A DNA stretch of 64,000 bases from Streptomyces tuirus (GTDB lineage Bacteria > Actinomycetota > Actinomycetes > Streptomycetales > Streptomycetaceae). Under the pieces are notes generated by a model. It was not told the DNA's origin, did not search any database, and worked only from the letters and a program-made list of their open reading frames with translations. Within the stretch, counting starts at the first letter, position 1, and each line of letters opens with the position of its first letter. Made by a program: the position numbers and the translations under genes. The stretch spans positions 7,490,001-7,554,000 of the forward strand of contig NZ_AP023439.1 in the NCBI RefSeq assembly GCF_014701095.1. The letters run 5' to 3'. This document shows positions 53,660 through 62,276 of the stretch, piece after piece.

Positions 53660-55084
53660 TCAGTCCTGATCCGGGCCCTCTGACACGAGCTCCGCCAGCT
53701 CCTGGACGGGCAAGCGGGACCACGCCGACACCTCCTCCACCGCCACCCCCGCAAAGACGGCTGCGGCGGCGGTGTCCACCAAGGCCTGGTCGATCAACGC
53801 GGCACTGCGGCTGAGGTGCTCCAGCAGTGTGCGTGCCACCTCGGCGGTGGTGCCGCTGTGTACGCCCCGCAGCTGCACCAGCTGCACCAGCTGCACCAGC
53901 TGCACCAGCTGCACCAGCTGCTCCTGGGCTTCGCCGATCATCTGCTCGATCTGGAAACGGTGTTCGGCGCTCACTGTGGCCCGCCACCGGGTGCCCGAGC
54001 CGCACGCCTGCTGCTCGGCCGCCATAACGCGCAGCTGGCCGGCCATCGTGGCGGGCTGCTCTTTCCGCTTCAGCCGCCATGGATCGTCCCTCCACCCGGG
54101 CGGCCCGCCTTCACCGCGCCGCTGGCGGATGACAGCGCCCATCCAGGTGAGCAGCGGTCCGCCGTAGTCCACCGCCGACAGCGGGCCCAGCCAGCCCCGT
54201 CCCACCCGCTCACCCAGCCGGCGGCAGAACGCCCCGTCGGCGGGCAGCGGCCGCGGCCGCCCGGCGCCGCTGTCCCTCCACACCAGCTCGGTCATGGCCG
54301 GGTCCAGCAGCGCGTCGGCCACGGCCACCACCTCCGGGAAGATGACCGGATCCCGGCCCACGATCCGCCACCACCCAAGTCGCGGTCCCGCGTTGCCGCC
54401 CGCCACCCGGTGCAGCCTGTGCGGCCAGATCTCCTCCTGCTCCCAGTGCAGAGCCTCATCCCACCAGCGGGCCACCACCGCATACGCCACCGTGAACGCC
54501 TGCTCCGGGACCACCCCGGCCCGCACCGCACGGCGCGCCACCCCTGCCCACCGCCGCTGTGCCGCAGCCACCTCCGGGACGCCGCGCAGGTCGAGGTGTT
54601 CCAGCGGCTGGTCGGCGTCCGCGTCCAGCAGCCACCGCCCGTGCCGGACACACACCCGCTCCCAGCGCGGCAGATACCGCACCGCCCGCACCGTCTGCCC
54701 GGTCCGCCGCGCGGTGCACGACCGGCAGGCGAACGCCGCTTCGCCCGCCACCGCGCTCGCCGCCCGCCACCGCGCCTGCGCCAGGGCGGCCTCCCGGCCG
54801 GTGCCGATCTTGGGATCATCCACGGTGAACGCGGGCAGAGCACGCGCCAGCACCGCCGGTTCGACTCCGCACAGCTCGGCGAGCACACCCCGCCCGGCTT
54901 CGTTGAGCACGATCTCCGCATCGGCCCGCACACCGCCGCCGTCGTTCCGGGCGGGGGAGTTGCGGCACGTCCACAGCCGCAGCACGCCGGCGGCCGGCAG
55001 GCCGTAGCGGTCTGCGGCCCGGCTGATCAGTGACGAGGTCAGCTCCCCGGCCAGCGGCACGGTCCGTAACGCTCCTGCTCTCAC
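53660..55084 (-). CDS. Second TniQ-like zinc-finger protein with LVQ repeats
   Basis: This 474-aa protein starts VRAGALRTVPLAGELTSSL, followed by ISRAADRYGLPAAGVLRLW, which fits the TniQ/TnsD N-terminus. A zinc segment FACRSCTARRTGQ...RVCVRHGRWL follows at about 110-145. Near residue 385-400 it carries EQLVQLVQLVQLVQLVQLRG, encoded by five perfect 9-bp repeats. GTG 55084 has GGGGAG at good spacing. Its place between the Tn7-like genes and tpg suggests a targeting protein for this replicon end, but that is inference. Confidence 0.72.
   Translation of the reverse strand: MRAGALRTVPLAGELTSSLISRAADRYGLPAAGVLRLWTCRNSPARNDGGGVRADAEIVLNEAGRGVLAELCGVEPAVLARALPAFTVDDPKIGTGREAALAQARWRAASAVAGEAAFACRSCTARRTGQTVRAVRYLPRWERVCVRHGRWLLDADADQPLEHLDLRGVPEVAAAQRRWAGVARRAVRAGVVPEQAFTVAYAVVARWWDEALHWEQEEIWPHRLHRVAGGNAGPRLGWWRIVGRDPVIFPEVVAVADALLDPAMTELVWRDSGAGRPRPLPADGAFCRRLGERVGRGWLGPLSAVDYGGPLLTWMGAVIRQRRGEGGPPGWRDDPWRLKRKEQPATMAGQLRVMAAEQQACGSGTRWRATVSAEHRFQIEQMIGEAQEQLVQLVQLVQLVQLVQLRGVHSGTTAEVARTLLEHLSRSAALIDQALVDTAAAAVFAGVAVEEVSAWSRLPVQELAELVSEGPDQD
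53873..53917. repeat. Five perfect 9-bp tandem repeats
   Basis: CTGCACCAG is repeated five times inside the TniQ-like gene. On the coding strand it gives LVQ units. Being a multiple of three, its copy number can change without breaking the frame. Confidence 0.92.
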
Positions 55085-55133
55085 AGCTCTCCCCTGACGC
55101 CCTGTCCTGCTTCCTGCCCGGCGCACTGACCGC

Positions 55134-55691
55134 CTACAGCTCGAACTGCAGGTCGACGATGTCCTTGAGTTCCACTTCGAGGCCGTGGGCACGGCGGCCG
55201 CCGTCGCGGAAGTACACCTCACCCAACGCCTCGGCAGCGATCTCGCGGAGGTCGTCCTCGTCGACGCCTGCTTCCTGGGCTTGAAGGAGGCGGGCGGCGT
55301 GCCGGGGCGGCAGGGCGAGGGTGAGGTGACGTACGCGGGCCTGGTCGGTGCTGCCGACGGCGGCGGTGTAGCCGAACCTCGCCTGCACATCGATCATGAT
55401 GCCGCTCGTGGTGGCCGCGGCCTGTTTCGCCTTCGCCCTGATCTGCGGCTGCCAGCGTGCGCGGACCTCACGCTCCAGCCGGTCGGCGAGCTCCGGCCGG
55501 GGCTTTTTGATCTGGTTCTTCACATAACGTTCGACGGTGCGCTGGCTGATGCCGAGCAGCTCAGCCACGCGCCGGGTGCTGCGCTGGTGCTGCCTGACCA
55601 GGTACCGCATCTGCGCCCCGGCGGACTTGGGAACGGGCCGCGTGAACGCCCCCTGTAGCGCCTTGTCGAGTTCTTCCCCGACCGTGACCAT
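55134..55691 (-). CDS. tpg: Telomere terminal protein
   Basis: This 185-aa protein matches Streptomyces Tpg in length and sequence landmarks: AQMRYLVRQHQRSTRRVAEL, then the helix-turn-helix LLGISQRTVERYVKNQIKKP, and the ending YFRDGGRRAHGLEVELKDI. Tpg is covalently attached to the 5' ends of linear replicons and primes end patching. It lies 15 bp downstream of tap, the standard tap-tpg operon, and has AGGGAGCG before ATG. Its presence means this replicon is, or once was, linear. Confidence 0.96.
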   Translation of the reverse strand: MVTVGEELDKALQGAFTRPVPKSAGAQMRYLVRQHQRSTRRVAELLGISQRTVERYVKNQIKKPRPELADRLEREVRARWQPQIRAKAKQAAATTSGIMIDVQARFGYTAAVGSTDQARVRHLTLALPPRHAARLLQAQEAGVDEDDLREIAAEALGEVYFRDGGRRAHGLEVELKDIVDLQFEL

Positions 55692-55706
55692 CGCCTGTAA
55701 CGCTCC

Positions 55707-57935
55707 CTATTCTCCGGTGTCCTTGGCGGTGACCTCGCCGGTCTTGATGTAGCGGGCGAGGTTGGCGACATGGCCGTCGGCGCTGAGCTGCTCGAGCACG
55801 TCCGCCCCCCACAGCACGCTCTGGGTGCCCTCGTGCTTGACCATCCCGGGCGAGACGCCGAGCCGGAACGAGCCCGGCACGGTCTTGCCGTCGGCGCCGT
55901 AGGGCAGCACGTCCAGGGGGCTGGGCCCGTCGGCCGCGTACACGGCGCAGTCGGAGAGGACCGCAACCGGGTACCGGCCGGTGGCCGCGGCCAGGTTGAG
56001 CATCTTGCGGTGCATGTTGATCCGGGCCCGGGAGATGACGGTAGCGCGGATGTCCGGGCGCCACGTCGGGCGGGCGAGAGCGGGCCAGGGCTGTCCCGGC
56101 TTCCAGCCGCCGCCGCGTGCCTTCTCCTGCAGCTTGCCGATGCCGCCCTTGACGGTCATCTTGACCGCGTCCACCACGATCCCCAGCTCCGGATCGCGGC
56201 TCTTGTAGCCGTCCATCGCCTGAAGGAAGTGGTGCGGGGACAGCTTCTCCGTGACGCCGAGGTCCGCCATGGTGGCGACGTAGGCATCGCGCAGCCGCTT
56301 GTACCAGCCGTCCAGGAACCGGCCGCTCTCCCGGCGCAGCCAGGCCTCGACGGGGGTGACGTCGTAGCCGAGCTCGACGGCGTAGGCCACGGTGGGCGTG
56401 GCATACCAGGCCGGACCGGTCGGGCGCTGGCCGCTCGGCGTGAACGGGCTGGGCAGCAGCGCGCCATCGAGGTCGCGCCGCTGCTTGCCGACCTTCACCC
56501 GGGACAGATCGACGTGGGAGAGGTCGACCAGCCAGGAACCGGGCACCGCTGGGTCGAAGACCGGGCGGTTGACGTGCTCGGGCGGCGATGACAGCCCGAC
56601 GACCGCACCGTTGGCGGCCGCACCGAAGGCCAGGTTCACATCCAGGCCGACCAGGTGCTGCTGCATGCACTCGGCGTCGGTGAGGTCACGCGCCCAGTCG
56701 TAGGCCTCCTCGAACAGCCGCTCGCCGGGGCCGCGCACGTGGAAGCGGGGCAGATGGGCCAGGACGGGGTGTCCGTCGGTCGCCTCGCACGGCGCCGGGT
56801 CAAGCGGCTCCGTTCCCAGCGAACCGGGCCGGTGCTCGCGGTGGCGCTGGCCGTTCTCATCCGGCTCGCTCGCGCGGGTCGGCGGGTTGAGCGCGCTCAT
56901 CAGCTGCAGCCCCGTCACGGCAGTGGAGCCCACCGGCGTCATCACCCGGGCCGCGTACACGCCCAGCACCCGGGCCAGTTCTGGCGGCGGCAGCTGCGCG
57001 GCATGGCCCCAGGAGCGGTCGTCCAGGGCGCGCCAGGAGGGGATGCACAGCTGCACGCACTGCCTGCGGCCGCCCTGGACGGGGCGGTAGATCCGCGCCC
57101 ACGGCCCCAGCCCGCGCTTGGTGAGCTGCCAGTCGGCGCGCTTCAGCTGCTTGATGACCTTGTGTCCTTCCGGGAGCCGCCCGGCAAGCCGCTCGGCCTC
57201 GGACAAGGCGGCGGGCAGGCCGTAGCGCTCGCACGCCGCCTCGGTGAGCACCAGCAGCGGGTCGCCGTCCTTGCCCGAGCCGTGCAGCCTCTGCGACCCC
57301 AGCCGCGCCTCGGTGAGCGTCCACTCCACCAGCGCGGGCAGCGACTTGGCGGGCACGTCCAGGATCAGACCGCCGACGCCGTAGCCCGTCACATTCCGCT
57401 CGGAGTCGGCGTCGAGGACGAGTAGCGGACCGTGCGCGTAGGCACCGCCGGGCGCGGGCGTGTTCGCCGGGGCGGCCTTCCTCGCAGTGGGGCGCCGCGA
57501 GCTCTGCGGCGCCCGCTCGGCACGCGGCACCGGCCGCTGTGTCGCTGCCGCGTGCCGAGCGGGCGCTGGGGGAGCGGCCGGGGGCTCCTCGGCCTCCGCC
57601 GTGGCAGTAGCTTCCGCTGCCCCGCCCGTGAGCCGCGTCTGCGCTGGGGACGCTGCGGTGTCCGTGTCCTCCTGCGGGGCGCCGGTGCTCCGGGGGGCGG
57701 GGTAGAGCGTGGCGAGCTGCTCCAGCAGGCGCGCGTACGCCTCCCGCTCCGGCGGCCGGGGCTCGGTCTTGCCCGACTCCCAGCCGCCGACGGTCGCCCG
57801 CCGCACGCCCAGGGCGGAGGCCACCTCGTCCAGGGTGAGCGCGTGCGCCTGGCGCAGCCGCCTGCGCTCAGCCGGCGGCGGCAGCGGGGAGCGGGACGCG
57901 ATCAGCGCGTCGACCGCGTCGAACAACTCGGACAT
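55707..57935 (-). CDS. tap: Telomere-associated protein
   Basis: This 742-aa protein has the expected Tap length (about 740). The N-terminal XRE helix-turn-helix lies at about residues 20-72 (LTLDEVASALGVRRATVGGW). A Pro/Ala-rich linker follows, and then a long domain beginning GPLLVLDADSERNVTGYGVG. Tap binds the telomere 3' overhang and recruits Tpg. GGAGGTG precedes the ATG. The gene is divergent from the ankyrin-repeat gene. Together with Tpg it forms the telomere-capping system. Confidence 0.95.
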   Translation of the reverse strand: MSELFDAVDALIASRSPLPPPAERRRLRQAHALTLDEVASALGVRRATVGGWESGKTEPRPPEREAYARLLEQLATLYPAPRSTGAPQEDTDTAASPAQTRLTGGAAEATATAEAEEPPAAPPAPARHAAATQRPVPRAERAPQSSRRPTARKAAPANTPAPGGAYAHGPLLVLDADSERNVTGYGVGGLILDVPAKSLPALVEWTLTEARLGSQRLHGSGKDGDPLLVLTEAACERYGLPAALSEAERLAGRLPEGHKVIKQLKRADWQLTKRGLGPWARIYRPVQGGRRQCVQLCIPSWRALDDRSWGHAAQLPPPELARVLGVYAARVMTPVGSTAVTGLQLMSALNPPTRASEPDENGQRHREHRPGSLGTEPLDPAPCEATDGHPVLAHLPRFHVRGPGERLFEEAYDWARDLTDAECMQQHLVGLDVNLAFGAAANGAVVGLSSPPEHVNRPVFDPAVPGSWLVDLSHVDLSRVKVGKQRRDLDGALLPSPFTPSGQRPTGPAWYATPTVAYAVELGYDVTPVEAWLRRESGRFLDGWYKRLRDAYVATMADLGVTEKLSPHHFLQAMDGYKSRDPELGIVVDAVKMTVKGGIGKLQEKARGGGWKPGQPWPALARPTWRPDIRATVISRARINMHRKMLNLAAATGRYPVAVLSDCAVYAADGPSPLDVLPYGADGKTVPGSFRLGVSPGMVKHEGTQSVLWGADVLEQLSADGHVANLARYIKTGEVTAKDTGE

Positions 57936-58145
57936 GGGACACCTCCGTCCCCGACTCTACCCCTGAAACGCACCTATCGCGTACCAACAGCGACTGGATC
58001 GCGTACATTGAGCGTACGAACGATGCTCGGGGTGATAATGTCCGGTCAACGGACCTGGACGATGGAGCCAGCGGCCTGTAGCGCACGTGTGCTCGGGGGC
58101 GGGTCGAAGTGGCGCGAGCGCATGCGACGTGTTCGAGGGGGAGCG
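57936..58145. promoter_or_regulatory. Divergent promoter region of tap-tpg and the ankyrin gene
   Basis: This 210-bp AT-richer gap contains GCGTACATTGAGCGTACGAACG, a direct repeat of GCGTAC-type units (58000-58022) that could be an autoregulatory Tap site. No experimental support is visible. Confidence 0.35.
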
Positions 58146-59114
58146 GTGGCGGCAACGAGTGACGGCTGGGCGGGCATGGGCTGGGACTGGACGGATGCCG
58201 ACGACATCCGCCGGCGCCTGGACCAAGGAGCCGATCCGGAGAGCTGGAACGGGAGCAGGCCCCTGCATCGGGCAGCGGTGTTCGGCTCCCCGGAGGCTGT
58301 TACGGAACTTGCCCGCCGGGTTGCGGACGTGGACGCGCTGGAGAACGGGGTGACGGCACTGTGGGAAGCCGTCCTGTCCCGCAAGCCGGCCAACGCACGA
58401 GCCCTCGCCGCCGCCGGGGCCGATCCCTGGCGGCCCTCGCTCGGCGGCTGGTCGCCGGGGCGGCTGAGCCTGGCCGGACCGACGCCCGAGCTGTTCCCGG
58501 TACCGGAAGGGGTGTCCCTGAGCGACACCGAGCGGGCGGCAGCGCAGGAGGCCCATCGCCTCACCACGGCACTGGGCGAGTTCTACGACGACGGCATGGG
58601 CCTGGCCTGTGTGGCGGGCATCGACGCGGCCGAGGCGGTGCGCCGTCTGCAGGCGACTCCGGTGGTGGACGGCGAACTCCTCGACGTGCTGAATGAGCTG
58701 CTGGAGGAGCCCTACGCGTACGACATGGACGAGAGCCTGCACATCGTCGGTGTGACGTCCGTGCCGGGCGGCTGTGTGGTCACTCAGCCCTGGGGATACG
58801 CGCCGCAGATGCCGGGCGTGCTGGCCCGGCTGTCCGCCGGCACCCTCTGCTACGGCCTCTACGCCAATCCCAAGAGCGGCAACCAGGGCAGCATCACCCG
58901 CGATGGAGTCATCGAGGGCTCGGACCTGCACCCCGGCGGAGGACCGGACGAGAACGACAGTCCCGGGGAGGTGCTGGCCGCCTACCTCTACCAGCACCAC
59001 GCCGTCGCCTACGCCTGCGCCTTCGCAGGACTGCGCCTGGCCGACCGGCGGGCCGTGACCGGGCCGCCCGATGTGTGGGTCGAGCTGCCCCGCCGCGACT
59101 ACTGGAGCCACTGA
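58146..59114 (+). CDS. Ankyrin-repeat protein
   Basis: This 322-aa protein starts near WDWTDADDIRRRLDQGADPE, followed by two to three ankyrin repeats (RPLHRAAVFGSPEAVTELAR and NGVTALWEAVLSRKPANARA). The C-terminal 200 residues are unrecognised and include LHIVGVTSVPGGCVVTQPWG. Bacterial ankyrin proteins usually bind other proteins. GTG 58146 is chosen, with ATG 58176 the alternative. It lies 18 bp upstream of the helicase gene and is probably co-transcribed with it. Confidence 0.8.
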   Translation: MAATSDGWAGMGWDWTDADDIRRRLDQGADPESWNGSRPLHRAAVFGSPEAVTELARRVADVDALENGVTALWEAVLSRKPANARALAAAGADPWRPSLGGWSPGRLSLAGPTPELFPVPEGVSLSDTERAAAQEAHRLTTALGEFYDDGMGLACVAGIDAAEAVRRLQATPVVDGELLDVLNELLEEPYAYDMDESLHIVGVTSVPGGCVVTQPWGYAPQMPGVLARLSAGTLCYGLYANPKSGNQGSITRDGVIEGSDLHPGGGPDENDSPGEVLAAYLYQHHAVAYACAFAGLRLADRRAVTGPPDVWVELPRRDYWSH

Positions 59115-59132
59115 CTCGAAAGAAGAGCTGTC

Positions 59133-61562
59133 ATGACTGTGGTGGAACTGCCGCGCCCCGGCCGCCCTAAGCGTGCGCGGCTCTTTCCCGACCAGGCCGA
59201 GGCGGTGGAGCGGCTGGTACGGCACCTGCGGCGCGCGGGGACGCGCGCTCTGTTCGTGTCGGCGACGGGCACCGGAAAGACCCTGGTGTCGATCCGCACG
59301 GCGGACGGACTCGGCGCGCGGCTGGTGCTGTTCGTGGTCCCCACCCTGGACCTGGCCGCGCAGACCGCGCTGGCCTGGCGCCGCGACGGACACCTGGAGC
59401 ACATGGTGATCGTCTCCTCCCTGGACACCAGCGGCCGCGACGACCTGGTCGCGGCCCGCGTCATGTCGACCACCGACCCCCACGCGCTGGGCGGGCTGAT
59501 GTCGGTGATCGGGGAGAACGAGGACCAGATCCCCGCTTTGACGGTGATCTGCACCTACGACTCCCTGAACAAGATCGAGGAAACGCAGAACACGGGGTAT
59601 ACGGTGCCGCCGTTCGACCTCGCGGTCATGGACGAGGCACACCGGATCGCGGGACGGGCCGACAAGAAGTGGGCCATCGTCAACGACGCGCAGCGCATCC
59701 GCGCGGACCGCCGCCTCTACATGACCGCCACCCCCCGCATCTTCGCCGCGCCGGAGCTGGCGGAGTCCGCCGACACCACCCGCCCACGCCGCCGCCCCGC
59801 CGCGGGACGGGACGTGGACGCGTTCGCCAACTCCATGGACAACGAGGCCGTCTACGGCAAGAAAATCTTCGAGTATCCCCTCGCCCAGGCGGTCGAGGAC
59901 GGCCGGGCTGCGGACTACCGCATCGTGGTGCCCACCCTCACCGACGCCGACCTGCGCCGCCGCCTGAACCTGACCGCCCCCGCCACCACCCCTCCCGGCG
60001 ACGGTGATGAGCAGGACAGCGCGCTGCGCACCACCGCCCTGCACCTGTCTGTCCTGCGCGCCATGACCGAACACGGCCTGAGCAAGGTCCTGGTCTACTT
60101 CAACCTCGTCTCCGACGCCCGCCGCTTCGCCCGCGAACTCCCGCACACCCTGCGCCTGCTGGCCCGCACCGACCCCGGCCTCGTCCCGGACATCACCCCC
60201 AAGCTGTTCTTCGCCCACGGCGAGCACACCCCCGCCCAACGCGCCGACACCTTCGCCGCCTTCGCCGCCGCCGACTGCGCGATCCTCGCCAACTCCCGCC
60301 TGATCGCCGAAGGCGTCGACATCCCCAGCGTGGATGCCATCGTCTTCGCAGACCCCACCCGCAGCGTCATCCGCTGCGTCCAGGCCCTCGGCCGCGCCCT
60401 GCGCCTGGACGTGTCCGGCAAGACCGCCTCACTGATCGTCCCCGTCTACGTCCCGCCCGGCGCCGACGGCGAGAACATCCTCGGTACCGCCTACGAGCCG
60501 GTGTGGGCCATCGCCTGCGCGCTGGCCAGCCACGACCACCGCATCCTCGAGCGCCTGCCCGACAAGGCCAACCGTCTCCCCAGGGAGACCAGCGACGTCA
60601 TCGAACGCCGCTGGCACTTCGACTTCACCGTCCACCCCGAGCGCATCGCCCGCGCCATGGATTTGGCCTCCTTCGACCCCCGCGAGGCGGCCGTCTCCCG
60701 TTCCCGGCGCCTCGGACTCGCCGCCGCCCAGTCCTACCGCGACGAAATGGGCCACCTCGACGTCCCCGCCGACTACACCGACCCCGCCGGCTACACCCTG
60801 GGCACCTTCATCACCACCATGCGCGACGCTGCGAAGGCCGGCCGCCTCGAACCGGACTGGATCGCCGAACTCGACGCGCTGGGCATGATCTGGGACAAGC
60901 ACGACGCAGCCTGGCGCGCCCGCCTGACCGCCGCCGCCGACTACCTGCGCACCCACGGCCACCTCGCCGCACCCGCCACCACCCCCGTGGGCGCATGGCT
61001 CGCCGAACAACGCCACCTCGCGGCCAAGAACCAGCTCGATCAGGCCCGCGCCGACGCCCTGAGCACCCTCGCACCCGACTGGCGCCTGTCCCACGGCGCG
61101 GACTGGCACCGCAAGTACCACCTGCTGCGCGCCCACCTCGCCTCCGGAGCCGACCCCGCCACCTTGACTCGCGACACCCAGCTCGGCGGCGTGAAGATCG
61201 GCTCCTGGCTGGCCCGCCAGCTCACCACCTGGTCGGCCCTCGCCGACGGCCAGCAGCAGCTGATGACCGCCCTCGGCCTCACCCCCGAGAACAGCCCGCT
61301 CACCCCCGCCCGCCGGGCCCGCCGCACCTTCGAACAGACCGTCCAGCTCCTGGAACTCTTCCTCCACCGCGAAGGCCGCGCCCCCGCCGCCCGCGAGACC
61401 ATCCGCGTCGACGGCGACACCGTCAACCTCGGCGCCTGGCTCGCCAAAACCCGCACCAAACACCGCACCGGCCAGCTCCCCGACGACCATGTCCGTCTGG
61501 TTGCCGCGCTCTTCGACGGAGACTGGACGGCCGAGAACGCCACCCCGGCCGTCCTGGCGTAG
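59133..61562 (+). CDS. SF2 DEAD/DEAH helicase with helicase-associated repeats
   Basis: This 809-aa protein has Walker A SATGTGKTLVSI (about 43-51), the Walker B DEAH box AVMDEAHRIAGRA, and motif VI CVQALGRALRLD. From about residue 525 the sequence holds helicase-associated repeats of the type YRDEMGHLDVPADYTDPAGY-TLGTF and YLRTHGHLAAPATTPVGAWL. Large helicases of this kind are found near the ends of linear Streptomyces replicons. It may act in end replication, transfer or recombination. It follows the ankyrin gene and lies 1.2 kb from tap. Confidence 0.92.
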   Translation: MTVVELPRPGRPKRARLFPDQAEAVERLVRHLRRAGTRALFVSATGTGKTLVSIRTADGLGARLVLFVVPTLDLAAQTALAWRRDGHLEHMVIVSSLDTSGRDDLVAARVMSTTDPHALGGLMSVIGENEDQIPALTVICTYDSLNKIEETQNTGYTVPPFDLAVMDEAHRIAGRADKKWAIVNDAQRIRADRRLYMTATPRIFAAPELAESADTTRPRRRPAAGRDVDAFANSMDNEAVYGKKIFEYPLAQAVEDGRAADYRIVVPTLTDADLRRRLNLTAPATTPPGDGDEQDSALRTTALHLSVLRAMTEHGLSKVLVYFNLVSDARRFARELPHTLRLLARTDPGLVPDITPKLFFAHGEHTPAQRADTFAAFAAADCAILANSRLIAEGVDIPSVDAIVFADPTRSVIRCVQALGRALRLDVSGKTASLIVPVYVPPGADGENILGTAYEPVWAIACALASHDHRILERLPDKANRLPRETSDVIERRWHFDFTVHPERIARAMDLASFDPREAAVSRSRRLGLAAAQSYRDEMGHLDVPADYTDPAGYTLGTFITTMRDAAKAGRLEPDWIAELDALGMIWDKHDAAWRARLTAAADYLRTHGHLAAPATTPVGAWLAEQRHLAAKNQLDQARADALSTLAPDWRLSHGADWHRKYHLLRAHLASGADPATLTRDTQLGGVKIGSWLARQLTTWSALADGQQQLMTALGLTPENSPLTPARRARRTFEQTVQLLELFLHREGRAPAARETIRVDGDTVNLGAWLAKTRTKHRTGQLPDDHVRLVAALFDGDWTAENATPAVLA

Positions 61563-61697
61563 CCGCTCCCGCAGACCCCGCCGCCTCGCGGACCCGGTCC
61601 ACGAGGCGCGCGCCGGGGTCGTACGGTACGCGGAACGTGCAACGGGCCCGGCTGCGCCAGGCGGTGCGGTCGCGCCGTTGGTTCCCTCGGCGCCCGC
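61563..61697. other. Post-helicase spacer
   Basis: The stretch is GC-rich with no supportable gene. It may include the original 5' end of the small ORF that follows. Confidence 0.35.
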
Positions 61698-61865
61698 GTG
61701 CTGTGGCTCCCGCCCGCGGCCGACGCGCACTGCCGCTACGCCGCGGAGTGGGTGGCCACCAAGCTCCGCTGGAGCCTGACCGCGGACGAACTCGAGCTGG
61801 CGGCCCTGCACGAGCTGGCCCGCCACTGCCCGTCGCAGAACGTGCCGTACGAGCCGGCCTCGTAA
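61698..61865 (+). CDS. Small hypothetical protein, possibly truncated
   Basis: A 55-aa frame from GTG 61698 reads VLWLPPAADAHCRYAAEWVA and TKLRWSLTADELELAALHEL, and ends PYEPAS. The composition and codon bias look real, and similar short Streptomyces proteins exist in my memory. The 5' end is unclear because the frame is open further upstream without a good start. Confidence 0.45.
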   Translation: MLWLPPAADAHCRYAAEWVATKLRWSLTADELELAALHELARHCPSQNVPYEPAS

Positions 61866-61913
61866 GCAGCTCCACCGTCGAGCCCCGAAGACGCCCGCAG
61901 CCGACTTCGGGTC

Positions 61914-62129
61914 TCACCGATGTGATTCGAGTTCCTGACGGACGCCGAGATAACAGCGCAGCCGTACACCCGGCTCGCCCGGCACTCGAACCGTGCGGTC
62001 TGCCGGCGCGGTCGCTCAGCGCCCGGCAAGCAGCGCCTGAACGGCGAACGCGGTCTGCTCGTCGTATGCTGCGACGTCGACGACGGCCGGGCCCGGCTGC
62101 GCCACGTGCGCTTCGCTGATCGGCTTCAT
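61914..62129 (-). pseudogene. DUF6207 protein with an in-frame TGA
   Basis: From ATG 62129 the frame reads MKPISEAHVAQPGPAVVDVA and AYDEQTAFAVQALLAGR, then TGA (62016-62018). It continues in the same frame with ATAPADRTVRVPGEPGVRLR and CYLGVRQELESH to TGA 61914. In this family the interrupted position is normally Trp (TGG). The rest is intact, so a single G-to-A change explains the stop. Confidence 0.72.
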
Positions 62130-62276
62130 GCCCGGCACGACGCGGCCGTGCTCCCGCAAGTTCCCGCCCGCTGGCACCTTCACCCGACCGGGTAGGCCAT
62201 CACCGGCACCGGACCCGCCGCACCCCGCCTCTGCGGTCGATAGGAGCTCACCCGCCCGAACCTGATGGGCTTCGCG
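62130..62276. other. Intergenic region
   Basis: No gene is seen between the DUF6207 remnant and the CoiA-like gene. Confidence 0.5.

Noticed and set aside
53873..53917. CRISPR array from the 9-bp repeats
   Set aside because: The units are perfect, contiguous and in frame within a coding gene, with no spacers. They are a tandem repeat. No CRISPR array was found anywhere in the window.
60429..61826. 465-aa minus-strand frame opposite the helicase C-terminus
   Set aside because: Gly/Ala/Val-rich shadow of the helicase-associated repeats on the plus strand.
61914..62129. Selenoprotein reading of the in-frame TGA
   Set aside because: The family has Trp, not Cys, at this position, and no selenocysteine insertion structure is evident. 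A simple nonsense change is more likely.
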